A program made the position numbers and the translations under genes. A stretch of 64,000 nucleotides of DNA from CAZCVI01 sp964502145 (GTDB lineage Bacteria; Acidobacteriota; Aminicenantia; UBA2199), in the NCBI GenBank assembly GCA_964502145.1, contig CAZCVI010000026.1:19131-83130 (forward strand). The letters run 5' to 3'. Within the stretch, counting starts at the first letter, position 1; each line of letters begins with the position of its first letter. Shown piece by piece: positions 1 to 8,958 of the stretch. The notes beneath the pieces were generated by a model that searched no databases, was not told where the DNA came from, and saw only the letters and a list, made by a program, of their open reading frames with translations.

Positions 1-223
1 TATTGGAGTAGGCGTCCCATTCCTTGTCTTGGATGGTGATCAAGTCGTTGAGATTATCGTTTAACTGTAATAATGTTTCATCGAGCGCTTTTTTATTTGT
101 ATTGAAGAGAGTCGAGAGGAATCCCCGCTTCTTTAGCAGACGGGCAAGGGATAAAAAGGTCTCTTTTAATTGTGCCTGTTTTTCCTTCCGTTTTTCTACC
201 AGTTCTTCAATTATCCTTCTCAT
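1..223 (-). CDS. Hypothetical coiled-coil protein, cut by window edge
   Basis: An open frame of 74 codons on the minus strand starts at ATG 223 and runs off the left edge without a stop. The product is rich in Glu, Lys, Leu and Gln (it begins MRRIIEELVEKRKEKQAQL) and looks like an alpha-helical or coiled-coil cytoplasmic protein. The start overlaps the last 17 bp of tatA, which suggests translational coupling in one operon. I do not recognise a family from this N-terminal piece. Confidence 0.6.
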   Translation of the reverse strand, partial: MRRIIEELVEKRKEKQAQLKETFLSLARLLKKRGFLSTLFNTNKKALDETLLQLNDNLNDLITIQDKEWDAYSN

Positions 224-404
224 TATCTGTTTTTTTATTTTTATCTGTATCCGGGCTTTCTGGCGTCGCTTTCAAAGAATTTTTAAAATTCATAATACCT
301 TCACCCAAGCCTTTGCCCAGTTGCGGTAATTTTTTACCGCCAAACAAAACCGCAATCACAATCACAATCAATAATATTTCCCAAATTCCTAAACTTCCAA
401 ACAT
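207..404 (-). CDS. tatA: Sec-independent translocase protein TatA/TatE
   Basis: This is the small pore-forming subunit of the twin-arginine pathway, which moves folded proteins across the inner membrane. The 65-residue product begins MFGSLGIWEILLI, followed by one hydrophobic helix, the FGGKKLPQLGKGLG hinge and amphipathic helix, and a charged Asn/Lys/Asp tail. This is the standard TatA layout. The open frame extends 8 codons upstream, but ATG 404 is preceded by AAGGAG at good distance and matches the family start. No tatB or tatC is visible; the next gene overlaps it and leaves the window. Confidence 0.93.
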   Translation of the reverse strand: MFGSLGIWEILLIVIVIAVLFGGKKLPQLGKGLGEGIMNFKNSLKATPESPDTDKNKKTDNEKDN

Positions 405-428
405 TTTTGTTTTCTCCTTAATAGGCAT

Positions 429-742
429 TTTAAAGCTTTATGAAACATAAGTCAAGGGGTAAAGTCGTATCTATTCCGTTTTCTGGCAGTAGGTATCTAT
501 GAATCTCTTATACGTTTCTGGCAACGATTTTATTTGACTCGGGCTAGATTGCAGTATAATCATGGTGATGGCATGAGTATCAGTTATGATTCTGGATTAA
601 AACATCATGGGGATAGGAAGCAGTCAATGGGTTTGGGGGTACACCTATTCCCAGCCATTCATTTATGGCTTAATTATGCCTTCTTTTCTGTAAAAAAGGC
701 ATACAACGAGTGGTTTTTACCTTTACATTTCCTTCTTCCATG
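429..742. other. Non-coding stretch, nothing recognised
   Basis: No frame here has a convincing start, ribosome binding site or family resemblance. The upstream part should contain the tatA promoter on the minus strand, but I could not pick one with confidence. Confidence 0.5.
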
Positions 743-1141
743 GTACAATGTGTCAATGTTCTGGTGAACTTTGCTGTTTTTGCGATGCAATGTCTTGTTG
801 TCGCGGTAAACTGTGTCATTCTTGAAGTGGAATCAGTCATTTTCATGGTACACTCTCTAAATGTCGGGGTGCATTCATTAAATGCAGCGGTGCAATCATT
901 AAATGTCATAGTACAATGTCTAAATGTTATGATGCAATGTCTAAATGTTATGATGCAATGTCTAAATGCAGCGGTGCAATCTCTATATGTTGCGGTGCAA
1001 TATCTAATTGCAGTGCTGAAATGTCTAATTGCAGTGCTGAAATGTCTAATTGCAGTGTTACAATCATAACTTGCTCTACTGAAACGTGTTCTTTCCATCC
1101 TAAAGTATCTACTTGCACAGGTGCAATGTCCAAGTTCCACT
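743..1141. repeat. 21-bp tandem array, about 19 units
   Basis: The stretch divides into 19 consecutive 21-bp units with no length change (399 bp). A typical unit is GTGCAATGTCTAAATG plus five variable bases. The centre (about 890-1057) is best conserved and the ends are degenerate. Because 21 is a multiple of 3, several frames on both strands stay open and would encode heptad repeats (for example VQCLNVM on plus, TAIRHFS on minus). None of these has a convincing start site or ribosome binding site, so I treat it as a minisatellite, not a gene. Confidence 0.85.
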
Positions 1142-1347
1142 CTACTTTGCCTTCTAAAATTCGCAACAATGTCTCGACAAACCTGGATTGTCTTTTTTCA
1201 TTGATCAAGTGGGTGGAATATTAGTGAATGTGGAGTGATGTTGCGTCTATAATACTCCAAAACCGAAAAAACGAATAGAAACCAGGAACTTATTGCCATA
1301 TAGGAAAGGGAAGCGGTGCAAAAACTGAATAGATACTCGGAAGCCAC

Positions 1348-1376
1348 TTGACACGTTTTGACCTTTGGATTAATAT
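1348..1376 (+). promoter_or_regulatory. Sigma70-type promoter of first AAA-ATPase gene
   Basis: TTGACA (1348-1353), a 17-bp spacer and TAATAT (1371-1376). The predicted transcription start, seven bases after the -10 box, coincides with the ATG at 1383, so the mRNA is predicted to be leaderless. The same promoter is copied at 3683-3711. Confidence 0.85.
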
Positions 1377-1382
1377 AGAACC

Positions 1383-3185
1383 ATGAGCGAAGAACAAAAT
1401 TTAAAACTATTACCATATGGCATTTCCCGTTTCCATACTATTCGTGAGAAGAATCGTTATTATGTGGATAAAACCAGGTATATCAAAATTATTGAAGATA
1501 AAGGGGATTTCTTATTCTTCGTCCGTCCCCGCCGTTTCGGCAAATCTCTTTTCCTTTCAACCATGGAATTGTACTATGATATCAATCAGAAAGAAAACTT
1601 CGATGCGATGTTTAAAGGCACCGATATCCATCAAAACCCCACGGTTGAAAAAAACAGTTACCTGGTTTTAAAGCTGGACTTTTCTGCCGTGGAACCCAAT
1701 AGTTCCAATTTGGAATCGGCATTCTTCAAGTATATCAGGGATACTGCGATGACTTTCCTCATAAGGTATAAGAAACTACTGGGTGTCAATATCAAAGAAG
1801 CGAAAGCTGAATTCACTTCCCATACCAGCGCTGCGACCCTTATGAATACTTTTTTGAATTATTGCATGGAAAGTGAACAAAAGCTTTATGTAATTATCGA
1901 CGAATACGACAACTTTGCCAATACGATATTATCTACCACTGGCACCCAAGAATATCTTGGTATCACACATGGTAAGGGTTTTTTTCGGGCCTTCTTTAAT
2001 GTGCTTAAAAGCGGGACTTCGGGAGAGTACGCCCCCATTTCCCGGTTATTTATGACCGGTGTCTCACCCATCACCCTGGACGACGTGACCTCCGGTTTTA
2101 ACATTGCCACCAACATCTCACTTGATGATGACATCAACGAGATGGTGGGCTTTAATCGCGCAGAGGTAGAGGCATTGATCGAATACTACCGTCAAAGCGG
2201 GAAAATTCCCCACTCTACCTCGGAACTATTGGACATGATGAGTTACTGGTATAACCATTACCGCTTTTCCATGGACGCCGAGCAAGAAGTATTCAACTCG
2301 GTACAGGTGTTATACTTCTTGCGCGAATATTTAAAAAAATCCATTATCCCCCAAGCACTCATAGATGAAAATATTCGCATGGATTATAATAAAATCCGCC
2401 ACCTGATTATTCTTGACCAGGAAGGCAAGGTCGAAACCAATGGGAATTTCTCCATGCTCAAAGAGATCATTGAAAACGGTTCGGTTCATGCCACCATAAA
2501 AAGCCGCTTTCCCATCTCCGAACTGACCACCCCGGAAAACTTCATCAGCCTCCTGTATTACTTTGGGTTGTTAACTATAATCGGTTCCGATGAAGAAAAT
2601 AACGCCATCCTCGCCATACCTAACGAAACGATCAAACGGTTATACTATGACTATATTAAAGCCTCCTACGAGGAGACCGGCACATTTTCCCTTAATTTAA
2701 AACAATACTCCACGTTGATGAACGATATGGCCTTTCACGGAAATTGGGAGCCATTAATCCAGTACATCACCACGCTGATGGCGCAATCCACTGGCTTGCG
2801 GGATTACATCACCGGGGAAAAGGTCGTCCAAGCCTTCTTAAATGTCTACCTGGGACTCACCAACTTATATTATCTCCATTCGGAAAGGGAGTTCAATAAA
2901 GGATATGCCGATCTGGTAATGGAACCTTTTTTAGCGCAATATCCAACGATTCAATACGCTTACTTCATTGAACTCAAATACCTGAAAGCGACTTTAGCCA
3001 AACCGGATGATTCACCATTCCCAGAATTGGACGATAAAATTAAAGCACTTCGTCGCGAAGCAGAAACGCAACTCCACCAATACGCCCTGGATGATAAATT
3101 CCAAAAAACCATCGGCCAAACAAAACTGCGTAAACTGGTTTTGGTTTTTGCCGGGCATCGTTTGGTCTACCACGGGGAAGCTTAG
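1383..3185 (+). CDS. AAA-ATPase with C-terminal PD-(D/E)XK nuclease-like domain (copy 1)
   Basis: A 600-residue protein of the AAA-ATPase-like/DUF1703 family. The Walker A motif RPRRFGKS is at residues 48-55 (K54), Walker B LYVIIDEYDNF is around residues 168-178 (D173, E174), and a C-terminal PD-(D/E)XK core is seen as GYAD (D510) and IELK (E530, K532). Such proteins are widespread in anaerobes and uncultured bacteria; a defence or mobile-element role is suspected but unproven. There is no ribosome binding site: the ATG sits at the predicted transcription start. It is followed at 3718 by a nearly identical copy. The two differ mainly in residues about 83-168. Confidence 0.85.
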   Translation: MSEEQNLKLLPYGISRFHTIREKNRYYVDKTRYIKIIEDKGDFLFFVRPRRFGKSLFLSTMELYYDINQKENFDAMFKGTDIHQNPTVEKNSYLVLKLDFSAVEPNSSNLESAFFKYIRDTAMTFLIRYKKLLGVNIKEAKAEFTSHTSAATLMNTFLNYCMESEQKLYVIIDEYDNFANTILSTTGTQEYLGITHGKGFFRAFFNVLKSGTSGEYAPISRLFMTGVSPITLDDVTSGFNIATNISLDDDINEMVGFNRAEVEALIEYYRQSGKIPHSTSELLDMMSYWYNHYRFSMDAEQEVFNSVQVLYFLREYLKKSIIPQALIDENIRMDYNKIRHLIILDQEGKVETNGNFSMLKEIIENGSVHATIKSRFPISELTTPENFISLLYYFGLLTIIGSDEENNAILAIPNETIKRLYYDYIKASYEETGTFSLNLKQYSTLMNDMAFHGNWEPLIQYITTLMAQSTGLRDYITGEKVVQAFLNVYLGLTNLYYLHSEREFNKGYADLVMEPFLAQYPTIQYAYFIELKYLKATLAKPDDSPFPELDDKIKALRREAETQLHQYALDDKFQKTIGQTKLRKLVLVFAGHRLVYHGEA

Positions 3186-3324
3186 ATATAATGGGCGTAA
3201 GGGATAGGTGTGAATGCTGCAAATCCGCTTCTTCCTTCTGCATACTATAGGTACTTCTTAAAAGGCAAAACCGTAAGCAGAATTCTTACTGTATTTCAAG
3301 GTTACGGATTACTCAACGTAAGCT
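3186..3324. other. Spacer after ATPase copy 1, no gene
   Basis: No coding frame is supported. The similarity to the second copy stops just after the stop codon, so this spacer is unique between the duplicated units. Confidence 0.5.
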
Positions 3325-3478
3325 GAATTCACCGCCAATTCTTTGAGAGTACCATAAAATCAAGTGGGAGTTACGTGAGTAACGGGAATGATGGGAAGAA
3401 TGGGAATTTTTTTGTTTATCCCATCATTCCCATCATTCCCATAATTCCCATAATTCCCATTAAGTTGGCGGTGAATCC
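3325..3478. repeat. MITE-like element with TGGGAAT minisatellite hairpin
   Basis: Inverted ends GAATTCACCGCCAA (3325-3338) and TTGGCGGTGAATCC (3465-3478) enclose a left arm of GGGAATGAT-like units (about 3366-3406) and a right arm of CCCATNATT 9-bp units (about 3420-3460). The two arms are complementary, separated by a T-rich loop, and would form a long hairpin. Related elements lie at 45242-45402 and, with other inner units, at 16078, 22665 and 34281. Confidence 0.8.
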
Positions 3479-3682
3479 AGGTCCCATTTATATCTGGCTG
3501 GAAAGCGCTGGCTTTAAAGACAAAAAGAAATAACATCCATTTAATAGAATAATATAAGGGTATTCTTGCCTGTCCCCAAAAATGCCCACCACCTATAACC
3601 ATAAAAATATTATTATGGTGGGCATGTGATCCCAGTCCCCATTTGAAAGGCAGAAAAAGGAGTGGTGGATATCGGAAGCCAC

Positions 3683-3711
3683 TTGACACGTTTTGACCTT
3701 TGGATTAATAT
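3683..3711 (+). promoter_or_regulatory. Sigma70-type promoter of second AAA-ATPase gene
   Basis: TTGACA (3683-3688), 17-bp spacer, TAATAT (3706-3711); the expected transcript start falls on ATG 3718. It is identical to the promoter of copy 1. Confidence 0.85.
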
Positions 3712-3717
3712 AGAACC

Positions 3718-5520
3718 ATGAGCGAAGAACAAAATTTAAAACTATTACCATATGGCATTTCCCGTTTCCATACTATTCGTGAGAAGAATCGTTATTATGT
3801 GGATAAAACCAGGTATATCAAAATTATTGAAGATAAAGGGGATTTCTTATTCTTCGTCCGTCCCCGCCGTTTCGGCAAATCTCTTTTCCTTTCAACCATG
3901 GAATTGTACTATGATATCAATCAGAAAGAAAACTTCGATGCGATGTTTAAAGGCACCGATATCCACCAAAACCCCACGGTTGAAAAAAATAGTTACTTGA
4001 TTTTAAAGCTGGACTTTTCTGCCGTGGATGCAGATAGTTCCAATTTAAAATCCGCATTCTTCACGTATCTTTTGGATGCTATCCAGGATTTTGTAAACAA
4101 GTACAGCAAACTACTGGATGTGGATATTGAAAAAGCGGACGCTGAATTCGTTTCTCGAACAAGTCCTGCCATTCTTATGAATACCTTTTTAAAGTATTGC
4201 AAGAAAAACGGTCAAAAACTTTACGTGATTATCGACGAATACGACAACTTTGCCAATACGATATTATCTACCACTGGCACCCAAGAATATCTTGGTATCA
4301 CACATGGTAAGGGTTTTTTTCGGGCCTTCTTTAATGTGCTTAAAAGCGGGACTTCGGGAGAGTACGCCCCCATTTCCCGGTTATTTATGACCGGTGTCTC
4401 ACCCATCACCCTGGACGACGTGACCTCCGGTTTTAACATTGCCACCAACATCTCACTTGATGATGACATCAACGAGATGGTGGGCTTTAATCGCGCAGAG
4501 GTAGAGGCATTGATCGAATACTACCGTCAAAGCGGGAAAATTCCCCACTCTACCTCGGAACTATTGGACATGATGAGTTACTGGTATAACCATTACCGCT
4601 TTTCCATGGACGCCGAGCAAGAAGTATTCAACTCGGTACAGGTGTTATACTTCTTGCGCGAATATTTAAAAAAATCCATTATCCCCCAAGCACTCATAGA
4701 TGAAAATATTCGCATGGATTATAATAAAATCCGCCACCTGATTATTCTTGACCAGGAAGGCAAGGTCGAAACCAATGGGAATTTCTCCATGCTCAAAGAG
4801 ATCATTGAAAACGGTTCGGTTCATGCCACCATAAAAAGCCGCTTTCCCATCTCCGAACTGACCACCCCGGAAAACTTCATCAGCCTCCTGTATTACTTTG
4901 GGTTGTTAACTATAATCGGTTCCGATGAAGAAAATAACGCCATCCTCGCCATACCTAACGAAACGATCAAACGGTTATACTATGACTATATTAAAGCCTC
5001 CTACGAGGAGACCGGCACATTTTCCCTTAATTTAAAACAATACTCCACGTTGATGAACGATATGGCCTTTCACGGAAATTGGGAGCCATTAATCCAGTAC
5101 ATCACCACGCTGATGGCGCAATCCACTGGCTTGCGGGATTACATCACCGGGGAAAAGGTCGTCCAAGCCTTCTTAAATGTCTACCTGGGACTCACCAACT
5201 TATATTATCTCCATTCGGAAAGGGAGTTCAATAAAGGATATGCCGATCTGGTAATGGAACCTTTTTTAGCGCAATATCCAACGATTCAATACGCTTACTT
5301 CATTGAACTCAAATACCTGAAAGCGACTTTAGCCAAACCGGATGATTCACCATTCCCAGAATTGGACGATAAAATTAAAGCACTTCGTCGCGAAGCAGAA
5401 ACGCAACTCCACCAATATGCCCTGGATGATAAATTCCAAAAAACCATCGGCCAAACAAAACTAATTAAACTGGTCTTGGTTTTTGCCGGGCATCGTTTGG
5501 TCTACCACGGAGAAGCTTAG
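3718..5520 (+). CDS. AAA-ATPase with C-terminal PD-(D/E)XK nuclease-like domain (copy 2)
   Basis: A 600-residue paralogue of the gene at 1383, with the same Walker A (K54), Walker B (D173) and PD-(D/E)XK residues (D510, E530, K532), so both copies look enzymatically intact. Residues about 83-168, between Walker A and Walker B, differ strongly (for example LLDAIQDFVNKYSKLL replaces IRDTAMTFLIRYKKLL), whereas the remaining protein is practically identical. This block pattern suggests gene conversion or recombination with a third, unseen paralogue. Expression is predicted to be leaderless. The biological role is unknown. Confidence 0.85.
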   Translation: MSEEQNLKLLPYGISRFHTIREKNRYYVDKTRYIKIIEDKGDFLFFVRPRRFGKSLFLSTMELYYDINQKENFDAMFKGTDIHQNPTVEKNSYLILKLDFSAVDADSSNLKSAFFTYLLDAIQDFVNKYSKLLDVDIEKADAEFVSRTSPAILMNTFLKYCKKNGQKLYVIIDEYDNFANTILSTTGTQEYLGITHGKGFFRAFFNVLKSGTSGEYAPISRLFMTGVSPITLDDVTSGFNIATNISLDDDINEMVGFNRAEVEALIEYYRQSGKIPHSTSELLDMMSYWYNHYRFSMDAEQEVFNSVQVLYFLREYLKKSIIPQALIDENIRMDYNKIRHLIILDQEGKVETNGNFSMLKEIIENGSVHATIKSRFPISELTTPENFISLLYYFGLLTIIGSDEENNAILAIPNETIKRLYYDYIKASYEETGTFSLNLKQYSTLMNDMAFHGNWEPLIQYITTLMAQSTGLRDYITGEKVVQAFLNVYLGLTNLYYLHSEREFNKGYADLVMEPFLAQYPTIQYAYFIELKYLKATLAKPDDSPFPELDDKIKALRREAETQLHQYALDDKFQKTIGQTKLIKLVLVFAGHRLVYHGEA

Positions 5521-5624
5521 CCTTTCCACCCGGCCAGATGCCCCTTTAATTACCAAAACCCCCACGTCGATGCAAAACTCGTCCACCCTTCCATTCTTTT
5601 TTTAAAGAATAGCCCCGGCTTAAG

Positions 5625-5653
5625 TTGATTTATTTCGCAAAATTTGTTATATT
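5625..5653 (+). promoter_or_regulatory. Promoter of DUF507 gene pair
   Basis: TTGATT (5625-5630), 17-bp spacer, TATATT (5648-5653). The ATG at 5661 lies at the predicted transcription start and has no ribosome binding site. Confidence 0.7.
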
Positions 5654-5660
5654 AAACAGT

Positions 5661-5939
5661 ATGAGATTAAATAAAATGCAAATTGAACATTTGGCCTTTA
5701 CTATCGTCAAAGGTCTAGTGAATGATAACGCGATTATCACCGAAGATAAGGAATCACTCCTCCATCAGGTGGAAGCCCTCATCGGAAAAGAACTGGAAAA
5801 AGAGGACCAACTGGATGAACAGGTCAAAGAAATACTAAAAGACAAACTGGATGAAATTCGCAACTCCAATGTGGATTACTATGAGATGTTCAAAATGGTC
5901 AAATCCAAACTGGCAGAAAAGGAGAATATAGTGATATGA
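5661..5939 (+). CDS. DUF507-family protein, first of pair
   Basis: The 92-residue product begins MRLNKMQIEHLAFTIVKGL, matching the N-terminal helix of DUF507 proteins, followed by an acidic/basic helical region. An upstream in-frame ATG at 5625 overlaps the -35 box, so ATG 5661 is preferred. The stop overlaps the start of the next DUF507 gene by 4 bp (ATGA), so the two are translationally coupled and the products may act together. Function of the family is not known. Confidence 0.75.
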   Translation: MRLNKMQIEHLAFTIVKGLVNDNAIITEDKESLLHQVEALIGKELEKEDQLDEQVKEILKDKLDEIRNSNVDYYEMFKMVKSKLAEKENIVI

Positions 5940-6226
5940 GTCTGAAACTGTCGAGAAACAAAGTCAACTGCCTGGCCACAATTATTACAGCTCACATCGA
6001 AAAAAATGAAGAGCTCGACTATAATGGCGATATCGGGAATATCCGTTTTAAAATATATCACTTGATCATGGAAGAACTACGACTTTTCGAAGAAGTTGAA
6101 AATAAAGCCAGAGAAAAGATGAGCACCCAGAAACGAGGCGTTCCTGAAGGCTCAAGAGAATGGGAAATCCTCTTCCGCAAATACGTGACGGAAGAACTAA
6201 ATTCATTAGGCAAATTTTGGAGTTAA
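5936..6226 (+). CDS. DUF507-family protein, second of pair
   Basis: The 96-residue product has the family's C-terminal signature: KRGVPEGSREWEILFRKY followed by a Glu-rich end. It overlaps the upstream DUF507 gene by 4 bp. Paired DUF507 genes are known in other phyla, but no molecular role is established. The C-terminal motif missing from the first protein is present here, which suggests specialised partners. Confidence 0.85.
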   Translation: MSLKLSRNKVNCLATIITAHIEKNEELDYNGDIGNIRFKIYHLIMEELRLFEEVENKAREKMSTQKRGVPEGSREWEILFRKYVTEELNSLGKFWS

Positions 6227-6339
6227 TACCATTGTCTTGTACCCCTGATGTTTCCCAAACTTAATAGTATTTTTCCGCTCTCCACTAAACCAAATAACCA
6301 AATCAAATAGTTAAAATCTCATTTTTTTTTAATCTCCAC

Positions 6340-6369
6340 TTGTTTTTTGTTTGACTACTATGGTAACAT
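6340..6369 (+). promoter_or_regulatory. Possible promoter of the nqr operon
   Basis: TTGTTT (6340-6345), 18-bp spacer and TAACAT (6364-6369). The expected transcript start would be at or next to ATG 6376, and no ribosome binding site precedes nqrA. The boxes are weaker than elsewhere in the window. Confidence 0.4.
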
Positions 6370-6375
6370 ATTGCC

Positions 6376-7740
6376 ATGGGCTTAATAAAAATTAAAAAAG
6401 GTTTAAATGTTCCGATTACCGGAGAACCTGAACAGGTTATCTCCACAGGTAATCCATCACAGAAAGTGGCCTTGCTGGGCTACGACTACGTAGGCTTGAA
6501 ACCGACATTGGCAGTCAATGTGGGCGACAAAGTCAAAATCGGTCAATTGCTCTTCACAGACAAAAAAATGGCAGGGGTGAACTTTACCGCGCCTGCGGCT
6601 GGAACAGTAATTGAAATCAACCGCGGTGACAAACGGAGTTTTGAATCCATGGTGATCGAGGTAGAAAACAAAGAAGAAGAGATACTCTTCCCTTCTTTCA
6701 CCCCATCCCAACTGCTAACCCTGGAACCTGAACAAATAAAAAAGCAATTGCTTGATTCAGGACTCTGGATAGCTCTACGAGCGCGCCCTTTAGGAAAAGT
6801 AGCAGACCCGGCAATCACCCCTCATTCACTGTTCATCACGGCGATGGATACGAACCCTCTGGCACCCTCAATAGAGAACATACTGGCGGATACCAACAAT
6901 CAAGATTCATTTAAAAACGGTCTGATAGTGATCTCTAAATTAATCACCGGTCACATGTTCTTATGCAAATCTCCGGGTGCCTCCATACCCGTGATTGATC
7001 TGGAACGGTTGTCCGTGGAAGAATTTTCCGGTCCACACCCGGCTGGCAATGTGGGAACTCACATTCATTTCCTCGATCCGGTTAACCGCCACAAAACAGT
7101 ATGGCACCTGGACGCTCAAGACGTAATGGCCTGGGGTAAGTTCTTTACTTCCGGTCATATTCCCGTGGAACGGATTGTAGCGCTGGCGGGTCCGATGGTC
7201 AAACACCCCCGACTTATCCAAACCCGTATCGGCGCCTGTATGGAAAGTATCTCCCAAAATGAATTAAAAGAGAGCGAGTATGGCATGCGGGTCATTTCTG
7301 GTTCTGTTTTGTCTGGACGTCAAGCTGTTGGCACCATGGCCTATCTGGGCCGCTATCACCAACAGGTTTCGGTGGTGGCAGAAGGGAAAAAACGTGTTTT
7401 CCTCGGTTGGCTCAGCCCCGGTTTTAATCTCTTTTCCTTCAAACGTATCTTAATGTCCAGTCTCTTGCCCAAAAAGAAATTCAATTTCACTACCGACCAG
7501 AACGGAGGACAACGGGCGGTATTCCCAGTGGGCTCGTATGATTCGGTCATGCCTATGGACACGGAAATCACCTATCTATTGCGGGCACTGATGGTTGACG
7601 ATATCGAAGAAGCGGAAAACCTGGGCTGCTTGGAAATGGTGGAAGAAGACCTGGCGCTATGCTCCTTTGTATCTCCAGCCAAGAACGAGTACGGTCAGGT
7701 ACTGAGACGAAATTTAACCCTGATTGATAAAGAAGGATAA
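6376..7740 (+). CDS. nqrA: Na+-translocating NADH:quinone reductase subunit A
   Basis: A 454-residue peripheral subunit of Na+-NQR, the membrane complex that couples NADH oxidation and quinone reduction to sodium export. The N-terminus (KIKKGLNVPITGEPEQ) and the lipoyl-like segment around residues 60-80 (NFTAPAAGTVIEINRG) are characteristic of NqrA. Length matches the family. It is the first gene of an uninterrupted nqrABCDEF operon, with nqrB starting 9 bp downstream. No ribosome binding site is seen before its ATG, in contrast to the downstream genes. Confidence 0.97.
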   Translation: MGLIKIKKGLNVPITGEPEQVISTGNPSQKVALLGYDYVGLKPTLAVNVGDKVKIGQLLFTDKKMAGVNFTAPAAGTVIEINRGDKRSFESMVIEVENKEEEILFPSFTPSQLLTLEPEQIKKQLLDSGLWIALRARPLGKVADPAITPHSLFITAMDTNPLAPSIENILADTNNQDSFKNGLIVISKLITGHMFLCKSPGASIPVIDLERLSVEEFSGPHPAGNVGTHIHFLDPVNRHKTVWHLDAQDVMAWGKFFTSGHIPVERIVALAGPMVKHPRLIQTRIGACMESISQNELKESEYGMRVISGSVLSGRQAVGTMAYLGRYHQQVSVVAEGKKRVFLGWLSPGFNLFSFKRILMSSLLPKKKFNFTTDQNGGQRAVFPVGSYDSVMPMDTEITYLLRALMVDDIEEAENLGCLEMVEEDLALCSFVSPAKNEYGQVLRRNLTLIDKEG

Positions 7741-7749
7741 GGAAAGATA

Positions 7750-8958
7750 ATGAAATTCTTGAGAAAATTTCTTGATAAGCAGGAAAAACACTTTGTAAAA
7801 GGTGGAAAACTGCAACGGTTGTTTCCGTTGTACGAAGCAATAGATACTTTTTTATATACACCGGGAAAAGTCACGTCAGGCGCTTCACATATCCGCGATG
7901 CTATGGATTTCAAACGGATGATGATGGTCGTGGTAATCGCACTGCTCCCCGCAGTGATCATGGGACTCTATAATATAGGTTACCAAGCTAACCTGGAACT
8001 GGTCTCGCGTATGGGCACGGCTGCGGCCCAAGGATGGCGTATTCAATTACTGACAGCCCTGGGAATCGGCTTGAACGCCACCAATGTCTTTGCCTGTTTC
8101 TTCCATGGCCTGCTCTATTTCTTACCGGTTTATATTGTGACGGTAGTAGTGGGCGGAACCTGGGAAGTGATCTTTGCGACAATACGGAAACATGAAATCC
8201 AGGAAGGCTTCCTGGTTACCAGTTTGTTGTTTCCTTTGATCTTGCCTCCGGCTATTCCATTATGGCAAGTCGCTCTGGGTATCTCTTTTGGCGTGGTGAT
8301 TGGAAAAGAAGTATATGGTGGTGTGGGTATGAATATTTTTAACCCCGCGTTAGTAGGTCGTATATTCCTCTTTTTCGCTTATCCCGCGCAGATTTCAGGC
8401 GATGCTGTCTGGGTGGCCGTTGATGGTGTCAGTAAAGCGACTCCTCTGTCCGTGCTGACCGATCCACTGGCAAAACTTACAGTCACGTGGTGGGATGCGT
8501 TTATTGGCATTATCCCCGGTTCTATGGGAGAAACTTCCACCCTGGCGATTCTATTGGGTGCTGTAGTGCTCATCGCTACCGGGATTGGTTCTTGGCGTAT
8601 TATGGCCAGTGTGTTGGGAGGAATGGTCGGGTTGTCCCTATTTTTTAATATTGTAGGCAGTCCCACTAATCCCATGTTTGCCGTTACTCCCGTGTGGCAT
8701 TTGGTGTTGGGTGGATTTGCTTTCGGAACAGTATTTATGGCCACTGATCCAGTCAGTGCCGCAATTACTCGGAAAGGACAATATATATATGGCCTTGTCA
8801 TTGGCTGTTTGGTAGTGATGGTGCGGGTACTAAACCCGGCCTTCCCGGAAGGTATGATGCTGGCTATCCTGTTTGGAAATCTCCTGGCCCCATTAGTTGA
8901 TCGAATCGTTATCAATAAAAATATAAAGAGGAGGAAACTCCGTTATGACCTCAAATAA
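7750..8958 (+). CDS. nqrB: Na+-NQR subunit B
   Basis: A 402-residue integral membrane subunit with many transmembrane helices (for example residues 57-75, 115-135, 155-175, 265-345). It carries riboflavin and a covalently bound FMN and forms part of the sodium path. The flavinylation motif DGVSKAT is present, with T231 as the predicted phosphoester-linked residue, and FMATDPVSAA near residue 330 is typical. The stop overlaps the start of nqrC. The matching flavin transferase gene, apbE, lies in the same cluster. Confidence 0.97.
   Translation: MKFLRKFLDKQEKHFVKGGKLQRLFPLYEAIDTFLYTPGKVTSGASHIRDAMDFKRMMMVVVIALLPAVIMGLYNIGYQANLELVSRMGTAAAQGWRIQLLTALGIGLNATNVFACFFHGLLYFLPVYIVTVVVGGTWEVIFATIRKHEIQEGFLVTSLLFPLILPPAIPLWQVALGISFGVVIGKEVYGGVGMNIFNPALVGRIFLFFAYPAQISGDAVWVAVDGVSKATPLSVLTDPLAKLTVTWWDAFIGIIPGSMGETSTLAILLGAVVLIATGIGSWRIMASVLGGMVGLSLFFNIVGSPTNPMFAVTPVWHLVLGGFAFGTVFMATDPVSAAITRKGQYIYGLVIGCLVVMVRVLNPAFPEGMMLAILFGNLLAPLVDRIVINKNIKRRKLRYDLK

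Larger units (their letters stand above)
3672..5520 (+). repeat. Second copy of a 1.85-kb direct repeat (first copy 1337-3185)
   Basis: The repeat begins at TCGGAAGCC, 46 bp before the ATG, and ends at the stop codon; the offset between copies is 2335 bp with no indels. It covers promoter and gene. Sequence is almost identical except for a dense patch of differences at about 1630-1898 versus 3965-4233, and a few changes near the 3' end. Confidence 0.92.

Noticed and set aside
670..1140. Long minus-strand frame of 156 codons, and plus-strand frames of 119 and 102 codons
   Set aside because: They run through the 21-bp array, whose length in multiples of 3 keeps frames open. They have no ribosome binding site, and three mutually overlapping frames cannot all be real.
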